DNA of 12,714 nucleotides, from positions 1 to 12,714 of the forward strand of contig DITR01000064.1 of the NCBI GenBank assembly GCA_002422175.1, given 5' to 3'. The notes beneath the pieces are model-generated. The model was not told where the DNA came from, searched no databases, and saw nothing but the letters and a program-made list of their open reading frames with translations. Below, one piece after another: positions 1-9,400 of the stretch (position 1 is the first letter of the stretch; each line of letters begins with the position of its first letter). The position numbers and the translations under genes are program-made. The DNA is from Alcaligenaceae bacterium UBA6179. GTDB lineage: Bacteria > Pseudomonadota > Gammaproteobacteria > Burkholderiales > Burkholderiaceae_B.

Positions 1-749
1 TTCTAAGCATTTTTGAATCAAATTATCTTTTTTTTACGATATGGGCGTTGTTTGGCGGGTTTGCAGGCTTGTTGTTACAAGCTTTTAGTCGCTATTTGAC
101 ACGCTACATTAACCAAGCCTTACAGGCAGAAGATGTGCGCTTAGATCGAGCGCTACAACCAGAGCGCGTGCTTTCGCCGCCTTTAAGGTTGTTACCGAGG
201 GTCGAGCCGGTTCTTCCGCCCATCATGCTTTTAATGGCCGTATTTTGCGGCTTATGGCAGCCTTGGCCTCTAGCCCTGATCAGTTTGTTTTTTGTGGCAA
301 ATTGTCTATTGTTAGCAGCTGTTGATGCTAGAACAGGCATTTTGCCGAATGCTTTAAACATTGTTTTGATCGTTAGTGGGTTGATTTGGCAACTTTTCAT
401 TAAAGAGGGTGTGAGTATTTCAGCCATTTTGGCTCAAGTCGAATATGTTTGGGCTATGGGGCTAGGCTATGTTGTGCCCATATCAATGGGTTGGGCGTAT
501 AGTCGTATGGCGCAAGTTCAGCCGATGGGGCGCGGCGACGCTAAAATGTTGGCAGGTTTGGGTGCATGGCTGGGGTTAAATGGGTTAATCACGGCGGTGT
601 TATTTGCTACGTTGGGCGCAAGCTTTTGGGTTCTAGGGTTGATGATTAAAGGTCGTTATCAGCGACATCTAGCTATACCTTTTGGCCCATTTTTGGCGCT
701 GGGCGCCATCATTTATCTCATATGGAGTGTTTGGCAAAGCCATGCTTAA
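1..749 (+). CDS. pilD: Type IV prepilin peptidase, PilD/GspO family (A24), 5' end outside window
   Basis: Polytopic inner-membrane aspartic protease expected to cleave the leader peptides of type IV pilins or type II secretion pseudopilins on the cytoplasmic side. The reading frame is open from base 3 with no stop. A TTG at 48 is a poor start because it cuts into the first membrane segment (about 24-90), so the true start probably lies just before the window. Both catalytic aspartates are visible: D93 in AVDARTGILPN (base 324; numbered from the TTG) and D164 in GRGDAKML (base 537), the GxGD motif. Several hydrophobic segments follow. The usual cytoplasmic domain after the first helix, with GSFLNVVIYRLP and two CxxC pairs, is not recognisable. 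Only a short cysteine-free loop of about 45 residues is there, so N-methylation may be lost. Overlaps coaE by 8 bp. Family call firm; pilD by context and the coaE-zapD neighbours. Confidence 0.85.
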   Translation, partial: LSIFESNYLFFTIWALFGGFAGLLLQAFSRYLTRYINQALQAEDVRLDRALQPERVLSPPLRLLPRVEPVLPPIMLLMAVFCGLWQPWPLALISLFFVANCLLLAAVDARTGILPNALNIVLIVSGLIWQLFIKEGVSISAILAQVEYVWAMGLGYVVPISMGWAYSRMAQVQPMGRGDAKMLAGLGAWLGLNGLITAVLFATLGASFWVLGLMIKGRYQRHLAIPFGPFLALGAIIYLIWSVWQSHA

Positions 750-1350
750 AATTGGTTTAACGGGCGGCATTGGGTCGGGTAAAACACATATTGCTAACAT
801 TTTGGCTGACCAAGGTGCCTCTGTGATCGATACAGATATGGTTGCGCATCAACTCACGGCTCCACATGGTTTGGCTATGCCCGCTATTATTGAAAAATTT
901 GGTCAACATATGGTGGCTGCTGACGGCTCACTTGACCGAGCGCGTATGCGCCAGCATGTATTTGCTGACCCGGCTCATCGGCATATGCTCGAATCAATTT
1001 TGCATCCCATGATCACAGAAGAAGTCAGCCAAAAAGCCGAACAAGCGCAGGGTATTTATATTGTTTTGGTTGTGCCTTTACTGGTTGAGACGCGTCGTTG
1101 GCTTGACCGAGTTGATCGTGTTTGCGTGGTTGACTGCGACAGCATCACACAGATTGAACGGGTTAAGCACCGTAGTGGTTTAAACCAAGAAGAAATAGAG
1201 TCTATTTTGTTAGCCCAAGCTACACGCGCAGAACGTTTAGCAGTTGCCGACGATATTATCAATAATACTTCTCAAACTGACCATGGCATGCTCACTAAAC
1301 AAGTGTTGGAATTGCATCGACAGTGGTGTAACCTTGTGAACTATGATTGA
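742..1350 (+). CDS. coaE: Dephospho-CoA kinase
   Basis: Cytosolic kinase that phosphorylates the 3'-hydroxyl of the ribose of dephospho-CoA with ATP, the last step of coenzyme A synthesis. The 202-residue product has the normal family length. It opens MLKIGLTGGIGSGKT, with the P-loop GGIGSGKT at residues 8-15. The DTD motif at 30-32 and H36 (family form DADxxxH) follow. LHPMI and a VPLLVE strand match the substrate-binding and lid regions of CoaE. The ATG at 742 is chosen because it places the P-loop at the usual distance from the N-terminus and overlaps the pilD stop by 8 bp, suggesting translational coupling. A GGAG at 724-727 lies 14 bases upstream, rather far for a ribosome binding site. 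A longer frame from 682 would add 20 residues in the pilD overlap with no family support. Confidence 0.97.
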   Translation: MLKIGLTGGIGSGKTHIANILADQGASVIDTDMVAHQLTAPHGLAMPAIIEKFGQHMVAADGSLDRARMRQHVFADPAHRHMLESILHPMITEEVSQKAEQAQGIYIVLVVPLLVETRRWLDRVDRVCVVDCDSITQIERVKHRSGLNQEEIESILLAQATRAERLAVADDIINNTSQTDHGMLTKQVLELHRQWCNLVNYD

Positions 1351-1361
1351 ATTTAATCTCC

Positions 1362-2126
1362 ATGTCTAGCGCTGTCATGCGTTTTGAGTATCCCTTTAAC
1401 GAGCGAGTGCGCACCCTGCTGCGACTCGAATCGTTGCTTGACCGTATTCATCTTTTAGCGCAGCAATCTGATTCGAGAATGCATCAAATTGCGATGAGCT
1501 CTTTATTTGAGTTGCTTGACATCACTGATCGAGCTGACATTAAAAGTGCTATTTCACAAGACTTAATGCGTCAACGACAAACGATTGCTGGCTATGCTGA
1601 TCACCCGACTGCAAGTGTTCAGGCTATTGAAGAAACGGTGCAATCAATTGATAAAGCGTTAGAGGCATTAAATAATTTAGGCCGTATCGGCCAAATCATT
1701 CGAGACAATGACTGGTTGGTTGCCATACGAGGTCGTTTATCGATTGCAGGGGCGGCAGCTCAAATTGACAGCCCTTCATTGCTGGCATGGCAACATCGTA
1801 GCGAAGTTCGGCGTCGTGCTGATTTAAACCAATGGCTATTATCGATAGAGCCCTTACGACGCGCTATTCAACTCACGTTGTTATTGTTACGTCAATCAGG
1901 TGAGTCAGCCTTAGCGTTAGCCCCGGCTGGCTCTTATCAACGATCGCTCGAAGGTAAGTCATTCCATATATTGCAAGTTTGGGTTGATCAAGCCGAGAGT
2001 GTATACCCAGAAATGAGTGGTAATAAACACATGATGTGGGTCAGGTTTTCCAGGCTTGATGAAAATCTTAAAATACACTCTGTCAATCAAGAAGTAAATT
2101 TTAAATATGCGTTGTGTGGTCTTTAA
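1362..2126 (+). CDS. zapD: Cell division protein ZapD (FtsZ-associated, DUF1342 family)
   Basis: Cytoplasmic protein that binds the FtsZ C-terminal tail and cross-links FtsZ filaments, stabilising the division ring. With the ATG at 1362 it has 254 residues, the usual size. It begins MSSAVMRFEYPFNERVRTLL, matching the family N-terminus (Y)EYPFNERIRTLLRLE. The helical N-terminal half is followed by the C-terminal beta domain, which ends in VNFKYALCGL like other family members, so the 3' end is intact. The start is uncertain: an ATG at 1377 would give MRFEYPF, close to homologues that begin a few residues before EYPF. A TTG at 1347 would overlap the coaE stop as TTGA. None has a clear ribosome binding site. 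Lies 11 bp after coaE in the pilD-coaE-zapD group. yacG, which often follows zapD, is not seen. Confidence 0.92.
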   Translation: MSSAVMRFEYPFNERVRTLLRLESLLDRIHLLAQQSDSRMHQIAMSSLFELLDITDRADIKSAISQDLMRQRQTIAGYADHPTASVQAIEETVQSIDKALEALNNLGRIGQIIRDNDWLVAIRGRLSIAGAAAQIDSPSLLAWQHRSEVRRRADLNQWLLSIEPLRRAIQLTLLLLRQSGESALALAPAGSYQRSLEGKSFHILQVWVDQAESVYPEMSGNKHMMWVRFSRLDENLKIHSVNQEVNFKYALCGL

Positions 2127-2183
2127 CAGCACCACAAAAACATCGTTAATTCCCATTCAGTTTAAATATTACGGAACATAACC

Positions 2184-3359
2184 ATGCTGCAAACGCAGTT
2201 GAAGCAGGGCTTGAGTCGGCTTAAAAATATGAGCCGTACGACTCAATTATTGGGTCTGGTGATTTTGATCGCATTGGTTTGGTTGATATGGCCCAGCGGG
2301 TCACCACAACCGGCCAAGGTAGATCGTCGGGGTGGCGATTTGCCCGTACCCGTTCGCGTTGTCAATGTTGAGAATGTATTGTTAAACACTTTTCTCAATG
2401 CATTGGGTACGGTCACGCCTTACAACTCAGTCACGGTTAGAAGCCGCGTGCAAGGTCAGTTGGTCGAAGTGCTATTTATAGAAGGTGAGTTTGTTGAAAA
2501 GGGTCAGTTGCTGGCTCGAATCGATCCGCGTGCTTATGAAGCCGCTTTATCAAGAACGCTGGGGCAACAGCAACAAAATGTGGCGCTACTTGAAAATGCG
2601 CAACGTAACCTGGCGCGTTACCAAACGTTGCGTAAACAAGATTCCATACCCACCCAACAGGTTGATGCACAGTTGGCGTTGGTACGCCAGCTTGAAGGGC
2701 AAGTTAAAAGTGATCAAGCTACCGTTGATGATGCAAAACTACAACTCGATTTTACGCAAATACGCGCCCCGATTTCAGGGCGATTGGGTTTACGAAAGGT
2801 TGATGTAGGCAATTTGCTCACGGCTAATGACGCACAAGGTTTAGTGGTGATCACCCAGACACAACCCATATCTGTTGTGTTTACTTTGCCAGAGGGTGAT
2901 TTAATGCAAGTCAGAGAGCCATTACAAGCGAATCAGATTTTGCCAGTTGAGGTGTTTGATCGCCAAGATACGCGTTTATTAGCAAGTGGTGAACTGGCCA
3001 CGCTTGATAATCAAATTGATCTCACAACGGGAACTTTTAAACTTAAGGCACGTTTTGATAATCAAGATGATTCATTATTCCCTAATCAATTCGTTAATGT
3101 CAGGTTACGTGTACAAGAACGTAAAAATGTTTTAACTGTTGCGGCTGGAGCCGTGCAGCAAAACAGTCAAGGTGCCTTTGTTTTTTTAGTTCAACCCGAT
3201 CTTAGAGTTAATATTCAGCCCGTTAAAACCGGTGCACGTAATCAAGATTTGATAGAAATTGTGTCTGGCCTTAAAACAGGTGACCAAGTCGTTTTAGAGG
3301 GTACCGATCGCTTGCGCGAAGGGTCAGTCGTTAAAATAGCTAACGCGCCAGCGCGCTAA
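2184..3359 (+). CDS. mdtA: Multidrug efflux RND adaptor (membrane fusion protein), MdtA-like
   Basis: Periplasmic adaptor expected to link the inner-membrane RND pump made by the next two genes to the outer-membrane channel made by the fourth. 391 residues, against about 415 for E. coli MdtA. A single N-terminal hydrophobic segment at about 21-36 with no lipobox cysteine suggests a signal anchor or cleaved signal. Then come a first lipoyl half (GQLVEVLFIEGEFVEKGQ), an alpha-hairpin at roughly 120-190, and the second lipoyl half (IRAPISGRLGL). Stretches VVITQTQPISVVFTLPE and LDNQIDLTTGTFKLKARF are nearly those of E. coli MdtA as I remember it, separating it from AcrA or MexA. The ATG at 2184 is preceded by ACGGAA (2171-2176), a fair ribosome binding site. 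The 57 bp between zapD and this gene is AT-rich; no promoter of clear consensus or terminator is visible, so read-through from zapD is possible. mdtB starts 5 bp after the stop. Confidence 0.93.
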   Translation: MLQTQLKQGLSRLKNMSRTTQLLGLVILIALVWLIWPSGSPQPAKVDRRGGDLPVPVRVVNVENVLLNTFLNALGTVTPYNSVTVRSRVQGQLVEVLFIEGEFVEKGQLLARIDPRAYEAALSRTLGQQQQNVALLENAQRNLARYQTLRKQDSIPTQQVDAQLALVRQLEGQVKSDQATVDDAKLQLDFTQIRAPISGRLGLRKVDVGNLLTANDAQGLVVITQTQPISVVFTLPEGDLMQVREPLQANQILPVEVFDRQDTRLLASGELATLDNQIDLTTGTFKLKARFDNQDDSLFPNQFVNVRLRVQERKNVLTVAAGAVQQNSQGAFVFLVQPDLRVNIQPVKTGARNQDLIEIVSGLKTGDQVVLEGTDRLREGSVVKIANAPAR

Positions 3360-3364
3360 GAGTC

Positions 3365-6300
3365 ATGGTGCAAGTTTCTCGCGTTTTCATTGAACGGCCG
3401 GTTGCAACAATCTTATCTATGTTGGCATTGATGTTGTCGGGTCTATTGGCTTGGCAACTCTTGCCCGTGGCGTCATTGCCAGAAGTTGATTACCCAACAA
3501 TTCAAGTGTCAACCTACTACCCTGGCGCCAATGCTGAAACGATGACGGCCTTAGTCACGTCACCGCTTGAGCGTCAACTGGCACAAACGCCCGGGTTACG
3601 ACAAATATCGTCAAGCAGTGCAGCAGGGGTTTCAACAATTACCTTGCAGTTTGTGCTTGATTTAGGTCTTGATGTCGCTGAACAGCAAGTGCAGGCTGCG
3701 TTAAATGCAGCGGCACGTTTGTTGCCAAGTGATTTACCTGCGCCGCCTGTATACAATAAAGTCAACCCAGCCGATGCCCCCGTTTTAACCTTGGCTGTGA
3801 CGTCTACTTCAGTTCCACTGCCTCAGGTGAGAGATCTGGTCGACACACGAATGGCTCAAAGGTTGTCACAAATTTCAGGGGTGGGTTTGGTCGGGGTAGC
3901 GGGTGGGCAACGACCTGCTGTACGCATCAGTGTGACCCCGCAGTCACTGGCGTCATATGGTTTGACGTTGCAAGATATTCGTAATGCCATCACCTCAGCC
4001 AATGTGAATCAACCTAAAGGAACACTCAGTGGCCCGTTGCGTGCAACAAGCATCAATGCCAACGATCAGTTGCAATCAGTTGAAGATTATCAAAAGCTTG
4101 TTATTGCCTATCGCAATGGGGCGGCTCTGCGTTTAGGCGATGTTGCGACTGCGCGCCTCGGCGCAGAAGACACCCGTTTGGCAGCCTGGGCAAACGATCA
4201 ACAAGCTATTTTGCTCACTGTGCAACGACAGCCGGGTGCCAATGTGATCGATGTGGTTGATCGTATTCGCACTTTGTTGCCGACGCTCAGGGAATCACTA
4301 CCTGCTGGTGTCGATATTAAATTATTGTCAGATCGCACTGAAACGATAAGGGCCTCAGTGCGAGATGTGCGTAATGAAATGATGATCGCTATCGCCTTAG
4401 TGGTCTGGGTCACTTATATTTTTCTGCGTACCCTGAGTGCAACGTTAATACCGAGCGTGGTGGTTCCCTTGTCTTTGGTGGGCACTTTTGGGGTGATGTA
4501 TTTATCTGGTTTCAGCATCAATAACTTAACCTTGATGGCCTTGACGATTGCAACGGGTTTCGTGGTTGACGATGCGATCGTTATGATTGAAAACATTGCT
4601 CGCTATATTGAAAAAGGTGAATCAGCTTTTAAAGCGGCGATCAAGGGTGCAGCGCAAATCAGTTTTACGTTAGTGTCGTTAACGTTATCGCTGATTGCTG
4701 TATTGATTCCCCTCTTATTTATGCAGGAGGTGGTGGGTCGGCTGTTCCGTGAGTTTGCTATTACATTAGCTGTGGCAATTTTGTTGTCGTTAGCGATTTC
4801 ATTAACTTTAACGCCCATGATGTGCGCGCGTCTTCTCAAGCGCGATAGCATTAAGCATAGTGATACCAAGCACTGGACCACGCAACTGATTTCACTTTAT
4901 GACGTGGGTTTGCGTTGGGTGCTAGCTCATCAAAAAATAACGCTGTGGGTAGCGGTTGCCACATTTGTCTTGACGGTGGTGCTTTATGCATTAATACCTA
5001 AAGGTTTTTTTCCGCAACAAGATACGGGCTTAATACAGGTCACAACCGTTGCGCCACAAAATTTGTCTTTCGAGGCGATGTCGCAACGGCAACTGGCTGC
5101 GGTGGCACTGCTTCAACAAGATCCCGCTATTGAAGCAATTGCTTCATTTGTGGGCGTTGATGGTTTGAACGCCTCGGTTAATGTGGCTCGCATGACCATT
5201 GCCTTGAAGCCGCAGTCAAGTGGACGTACCGACATTGCAAAAGTGATTGAGCGGCTTAAAAGTAAAATTGCTTTAGAAACTGATTTGCAGTTTTTCTTTC
5301 AGCCCATTCAAGATTTAACAATTGAAGACCGCACAACACGGGCACAGTATCAATTTACGCTCGAGTCGTCTGATCGAAAAGCCCTTGAACAGTGGGTTCC
5401 TCAATTGGTTGAGCGGCTCAAGCAGGCCTCAGTGCTAACTGATGTCACGGATGATGTACAAAATCAAGGTGATGCAACGCGTGTGGTGATTGATCGTGAT
5501 GCGGCTGCACGATTGGGGGTGACAGCCAATGCAATCGATCAAGCGCTTTATGATGCTTTAGGTCAACGGCAAATTTCAACTATTTTTACGCAATCAAATC
5601 AATACCGTGTTGTGCTTGAAATGGCGCCTGAATTTGCGCAAGACCCGTCAGCATTGGGTCGTATTTATGTACCCACAACTCAAGGCGGTCCGATACCAAT
5701 AAGCAGTGTGGCAAAAATCGAGGCGGCACATACACCACTAGTGATCAATCGTTTGGGTCAGTTTCCGGTCGCAACGATTTCCTTTAACTTAACGCCAGGA
5801 GCGTCTTTGTCAGATGCGGTCAAGGTTGTTGCTGATGCGCAAACCGATTTGAACATGCCTGCCAGTGTGGTGACACGCTTTCAGGGGGCGGCGCAGGCAT
5901 TTGAAGCGTCTCTGAGCAGTACCCTTTGGCTGATTTTGGCCGCAGTGGTGACCATGTACATAGTGCTGGGTGTGTTGTACGAGAGTTTTATTCATCCCGT
6001 GACGATCTTGTCGACATTGCCCTCTGCAGCAATTGGGGCGCTCTTAGCATTGATATTGGCGCGTCACGATCTCGATATGATGGGGGTGATCGGTATTATT
6101 TTGTTGATTGGTATCGTTAAAAAGAATGCCATCATGATGATTGATTTTGCACTTGAAGCTGAACGGCGCGAGGGGTTGTCACCCGAAAAAGCGATTCATC
6201 AAGCCGCTTTACTGCGCTTTCGGCCCATTCTCATGACGACCTTAGCGGCGTTGTTTGGGGCCCTACCCCTAATGCTTTCAACAGGTGTGGGTTCAGAGCT

Positions 6301-6445
6301 TCGCCAACCATTAGGTTTGGTGATGGTCGGTGGCTTACTAGTCAGTCAAGTGTTGACGCTCTTCACGACACCCGTTATTTATTTATTTTTTGATCGACTG
6401 GGTAAACGCTATCAATCGTCGGCACTGCGTAAAAGTGTGCCATGA
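3365..6445 (+). CDS. mdtB: Multidrug efflux RND transporter permease subunit, MdtB-like
   Basis: Proton-driven inner-membrane RND (HAE1) pump subunit, expected to assemble with MdtC into a mixed trimer. 1026 residues. The membrane layout is typical: one N-terminal helix (about 10-28), a periplasmic porter region, helices 2-6 (about 338-480), helix 7 (about 525-545), a second porter region, and helices 8-12 (about 853-1010). The proton relay is intact: D402-D403 in ATGFVVDDAIV on helix 4, and K920 in IVKKNAIMM on helix 10. It resembles E. coli MdtB rather than MdtC: LPEVDYPTIQV, PPVYNKVNPADAPVLTLAVTST, SQISGVGLV and SINNLTLMALTIATGF. AAGAG lies just before the ATG at 3365. Its stop overlaps the mdtC start by 4 bp (ATGA), fixing the gene order and suggesting coupled translation. 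Substrates cannot be read from sequence; E. coli MdtABC exports novobiocin and bile salts. Confidence 0.95.
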   Translation: MVQVSRVFIERPVATILSMLALMLSGLLAWQLLPVASLPEVDYPTIQVSTYYPGANAETMTALVTSPLERQLAQTPGLRQISSSSAAGVSTITLQFVLDLGLDVAEQQVQAALNAAARLLPSDLPAPPVYNKVNPADAPVLTLAVTSTSVPLPQVRDLVDTRMAQRLSQISGVGLVGVAGGQRPAVRISVTPQSLASYGLTLQDIRNAITSANVNQPKGTLSGPLRATSINANDQLQSVEDYQKLVIAYRNGAALRLGDVATARLGAEDTRLAAWANDQQAILLTVQRQPGANVIDVVDRIRTLLPTLRESLPAGVDIKLLSDRTETIRASVRDVRNEMMIAIALVVWVTYIFLRTLSATLIPSVVVPLSLVGTFGVMYLSGFSINNLTLMALTIATGFVVDDAIVMIENIARYIEKGESAFKAAIKGAAQISFTLVSLTLSLIAVLIPLLFMQEVVGRLFREFAITLAVAILLSLAISLTLTPMMCARLLKRDSIKHSDTKHWTTQLISLYDVGLRWVLAHQKITLWVAVATFVLTVVLYALIPKGFFPQQDTGLIQVTTVAPQNLSFEAMSQRQLAAVALLQQDPAIEAIASFVGVDGLNASVNVARMTIALKPQSSGRTDIAKVIERLKSKIALETDLQFFFQPIQDLTIEDRTTRAQYQFTLESSDRKALEQWVPQLVERLKQASVLTDVTDDVQNQGDATRVVIDRDAAARLGVTANAIDQALYDALGQRQISTIFTQSNQYRVVLEMAPEFAQDPSALGRIYVPTTQGGPIPISSVAKIEAAHTPLVINRLGQFPVATISFNLTPGASLSDAVKVVADAQTDLNMPASVVTRFQGAAQAFEASLSSTLWLILAAVVTMYIVLGVLYESFIHPVTILSTLPSAAIGALLALILARHDLDMMGVIGIILLIGIVKKNAIMMIDFALEAERREGLSPEKAIHQAALLRFRPILMTTLAALFGALPLMLSTGVGSELRQPLGLVMVGGLLVSQVLTLFTTPVIYLFFDRLGKRYQSSALRKSVP

Positions 6446-9400
6446 GGTTTTCAACGATCTTTGTGGTGCGGCCTGTTGCAACCATTTTGATCTGGTTGGG
6501 TGTGGTGCTGGCGGGCTTGTTAGCGCGCCATCAATTACCCATTGCGCCTTTACCACGCATTGAGTTTCCTGTTATTTACGTTCAGGCTGCACTGCCCGGT
6601 GCGAGCCCAGAAGTCATGGCTTCAAGTGTGGCAATGCCGCTTGAACGCGCCTTAGGTACGATTTCGGGTGTGACCGAAATGACTTCACGCAGCACAGAAG
6701 GTTCTACTCGCATCACCATGCAGTTTGCACTCGATCGTGATGTGTACCAAGCGTCTAATGATGTGCAAGCTGCTATTAACGCAGCTTTGGCTTCGTTACC
6801 CAGTGGCATGAATACAGCACCGACTTATCGGCGTGTGAATCCCACGGCAGCGCCAATTTTGACCTTGGCATTAACCTCTGAAACAGTTTCAGCAGGTGCT
6901 TTATATGATTTGGCAGCTAACGTGTTAGAGCAACGTTTGGCGCAAGTGCCTGGCGTGGGTGAAGTGCAAATCGGGGGTAGTTCATTACCCGCAGTTCGAG
7001 TTGACTTAAAACCTGATGCACTCTTGCATTATGGGGTATCACTTGACCAAGTGCGACAAGCGATTGTTGCTGCAAACTCAAATAAACCGCGTGGTGTCTT
7101 AGAAAATAGCGAACAGCAATGGCAAGTTATCAGTGATAGCAACTTAGATCGGGCGGTTGATTATCAACCCATTGTTATTCGCCAAAATGAGGGCGCTGTG
7201 TTGCGATTGCAAGATGTTGCAACCGTCACGGATTCAGTGGAAAACCTTCAAAATATTGGTTTTTTTAATGACAAACGTGCCATTTTGTTGTTAATAAGGC
7301 CGCAAGCAAACGCTAATATTATTGCAACAGCCGATCAAATTCTCAAAGACTTACCCGCTCTTCAAGCGATGTTGCCCGCTGGCGTCGATATTGACGTGGC
7401 ACAAGACCGTACGCCGGGGATCAGGGCGTCGGTTGAGGAAGCCCAATTAACGCTAGTGATTGCCATTGCTTTAGTGATTGGAGTGGTTTTGCTGTTTATG
7501 CGGAATATTCGCGCAGCGATGATACCCGCTGCGGCGGTACCTGTTTCGCTAATCGGTACCTTTGGGGTGATGTACTTGTTGGGTTACTCAATCAACACGA
7601 TGTCACTGATGGCGTTAATTATTGCAACCGGTTTTGTGGTTGATGATGCCATTGTTGTACTTGAAAATATCATGCGTTACATAGAACGGGGTTTAAGCCC
7701 ATTTCGAGCCACATTGCGGGGCGCTCGTGAAGTGAGCTTTACCGTGTTATCAATGAGTTTATCGCTGGTTGCCGTTTTTATTCCCATCTTGTTTATTGGC
7801 GGTTTACCTGGCAGGTTGTTTGGTGAGTTTGCCGTCACGTTAACGGTATCGATTTTAATTTCGTTAGTGGTGTCGTTAACGTTGACGCCAATGATGGCGG
7901 CTCACTTGCTCAAGCGTCGCAGGCCCGCAACAGAAACTTCCAAAAACACAGACACATACGGTTCTAAAATATTGGGCCATGATGATGACCCACAAACTGG
8001 GGCCTCAGCCTCATCAAAGCCCGAGAGTGAAACGTTACGCGCCAGCGGCAAATGGATGCGGCTTATTTATGACGGTTATGATCACAGCTTAAACTGGGCT
8101 TTGAACCACAGTCGATTAATGCTCGTCACGCTGTTAGCCACAGTGGGTTTAAATTTTTATCTTTACAGCATTGTGCCCAAAGGGTTTTTTCCTGAACAAG
8201 ATATTGGTTTGTTGTTGGGTTTTTTTGGAACGGATGATGGCGTGTCGTTTGAATCGATGCAGCCTAAGCTGGATCAATTTCGGAAAGTGTTAATGAGCGA
8301 CCCAGCTGTGAAATCGGTAACGGCCTATGCTCGTGGTTCAGGGGGCAGTAACAGTAGCTTCTTGGCTGTTCAGCTGGCCCCGCGTGCTGAGCGAAAGGCG
8401 TCGGCTATTGAGGTCATCAATCGTTTGCGACCGAAACTGATGAGTACACCCGGCGCTCGTTTGACGTTGGTGGCTGCACAAGATGTGCGTGCGGGTGGTC
8501 GCTCGTCAGCTGCACAATACCAATATACTCTGCTTGCCTCAGACTTTAATGATTTGCGTGAATGGCGTTTAAAAGTGCAACGCGCGATGGAAGCACTCCC
8601 GCAGCTCGCTGACGTGCAAACTGATGTTGAAGACCGTGGCAATCAGGCTACGCTAGTCATTGATCGTGATCAGGCTGCTCGGTTGGGCGTGTCAATGCAA
8701 GCCATTTCTTCAGCTTTAAATAATGCATTTGCACAACGACAGGTCTCAGTGATTTACGGCAACCTTAATCAGTATCGGGTGGTGTTAAATGTTGACCCAA
8801 TATTTTCTCAAGGGGTGCAGTCACTTGATCGTGTCATGCTGATCAGTTCAGCGGGTCAACAAGTGCCCCTCACCACATTAGCAAAAATTGAAATGCGCAA
8901 TGCACCGATCAGTGTGAATCATCAAGGGCTATTGGTTGCTGACACCATTTCTTTTAATCTTGCGCCCAATGTAGCGTTGGGTGAAGCCGTGGCTGCGATT
9001 GATCAGGCTGTAGCCGATATTAATTTACCCAGCGACCGCATACAAGCAAGCTTTCAAGGTACAGCTCAACTTTTGCAAAATACGCTTATGCGCTTACCTT
9101 GGTTGATTTTGGCGGCACTGGTCACAATGTACATTGTGTTGGGTATTTTGTATGAAAGTGCCATACACCCCCTTACGATTTTGTCGACGCTTCCCTCGGC
9201 TGGGGTGGGTGCATTATTGGCGTTGGTGTTATTAAAAACAGAATTTACCTTGATCGCTTTTATTGGTTTGTTTTTATTGATTGGTATCGTCAAAAAGAAC
9301 GCTATCATGATGGTCGATTTTGCCCTTGATGCGCAACGCAAACTTGGCTTGTCACCGCGACAAGCCATTCATGCAGCCAGCTTAACGCGTTTGCGCCCCA

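Noticed and set aside
28..35. Run of eight T residues in the pilD frame as a frameshift or slippage site
   Set aside because: The other two forward frames are closed by stops just upstream (at 4 and 14), and the current frame is open on both sides and gives a sensible membrane helix.
2115..2136. Inverted repeat TGTGGT / ACCACA around the zapD stop codon as a terminator
   Set aside because: The stem is only 6 bp with a 10-base loop, it overlaps coding sequence, and it is followed by A residues rather than a T-run.
2127..2183. Promoter for the efflux operon in the gap after zapD
   Set aside because: The stretch is AT-rich with a TAAATA-like box near 2163, but no matching -35 element at proper spacing. 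The evidence is too weak to list.
4198..4881. Series of minus-strand open frames inside mdtB
   Set aside because: They are antisense shadows of a conserved RND gene, with low-complexity translations and no family resemblance.
6110..9330. Near-repeat DNA between mdtB and mdtC (around 6105-6150 and 9283-9328) as a recombination repeat
   Set aside because: The similarity follows the shared helix 10 protein motif, with many third-base differences. It is paralogy, not a direct repeat.
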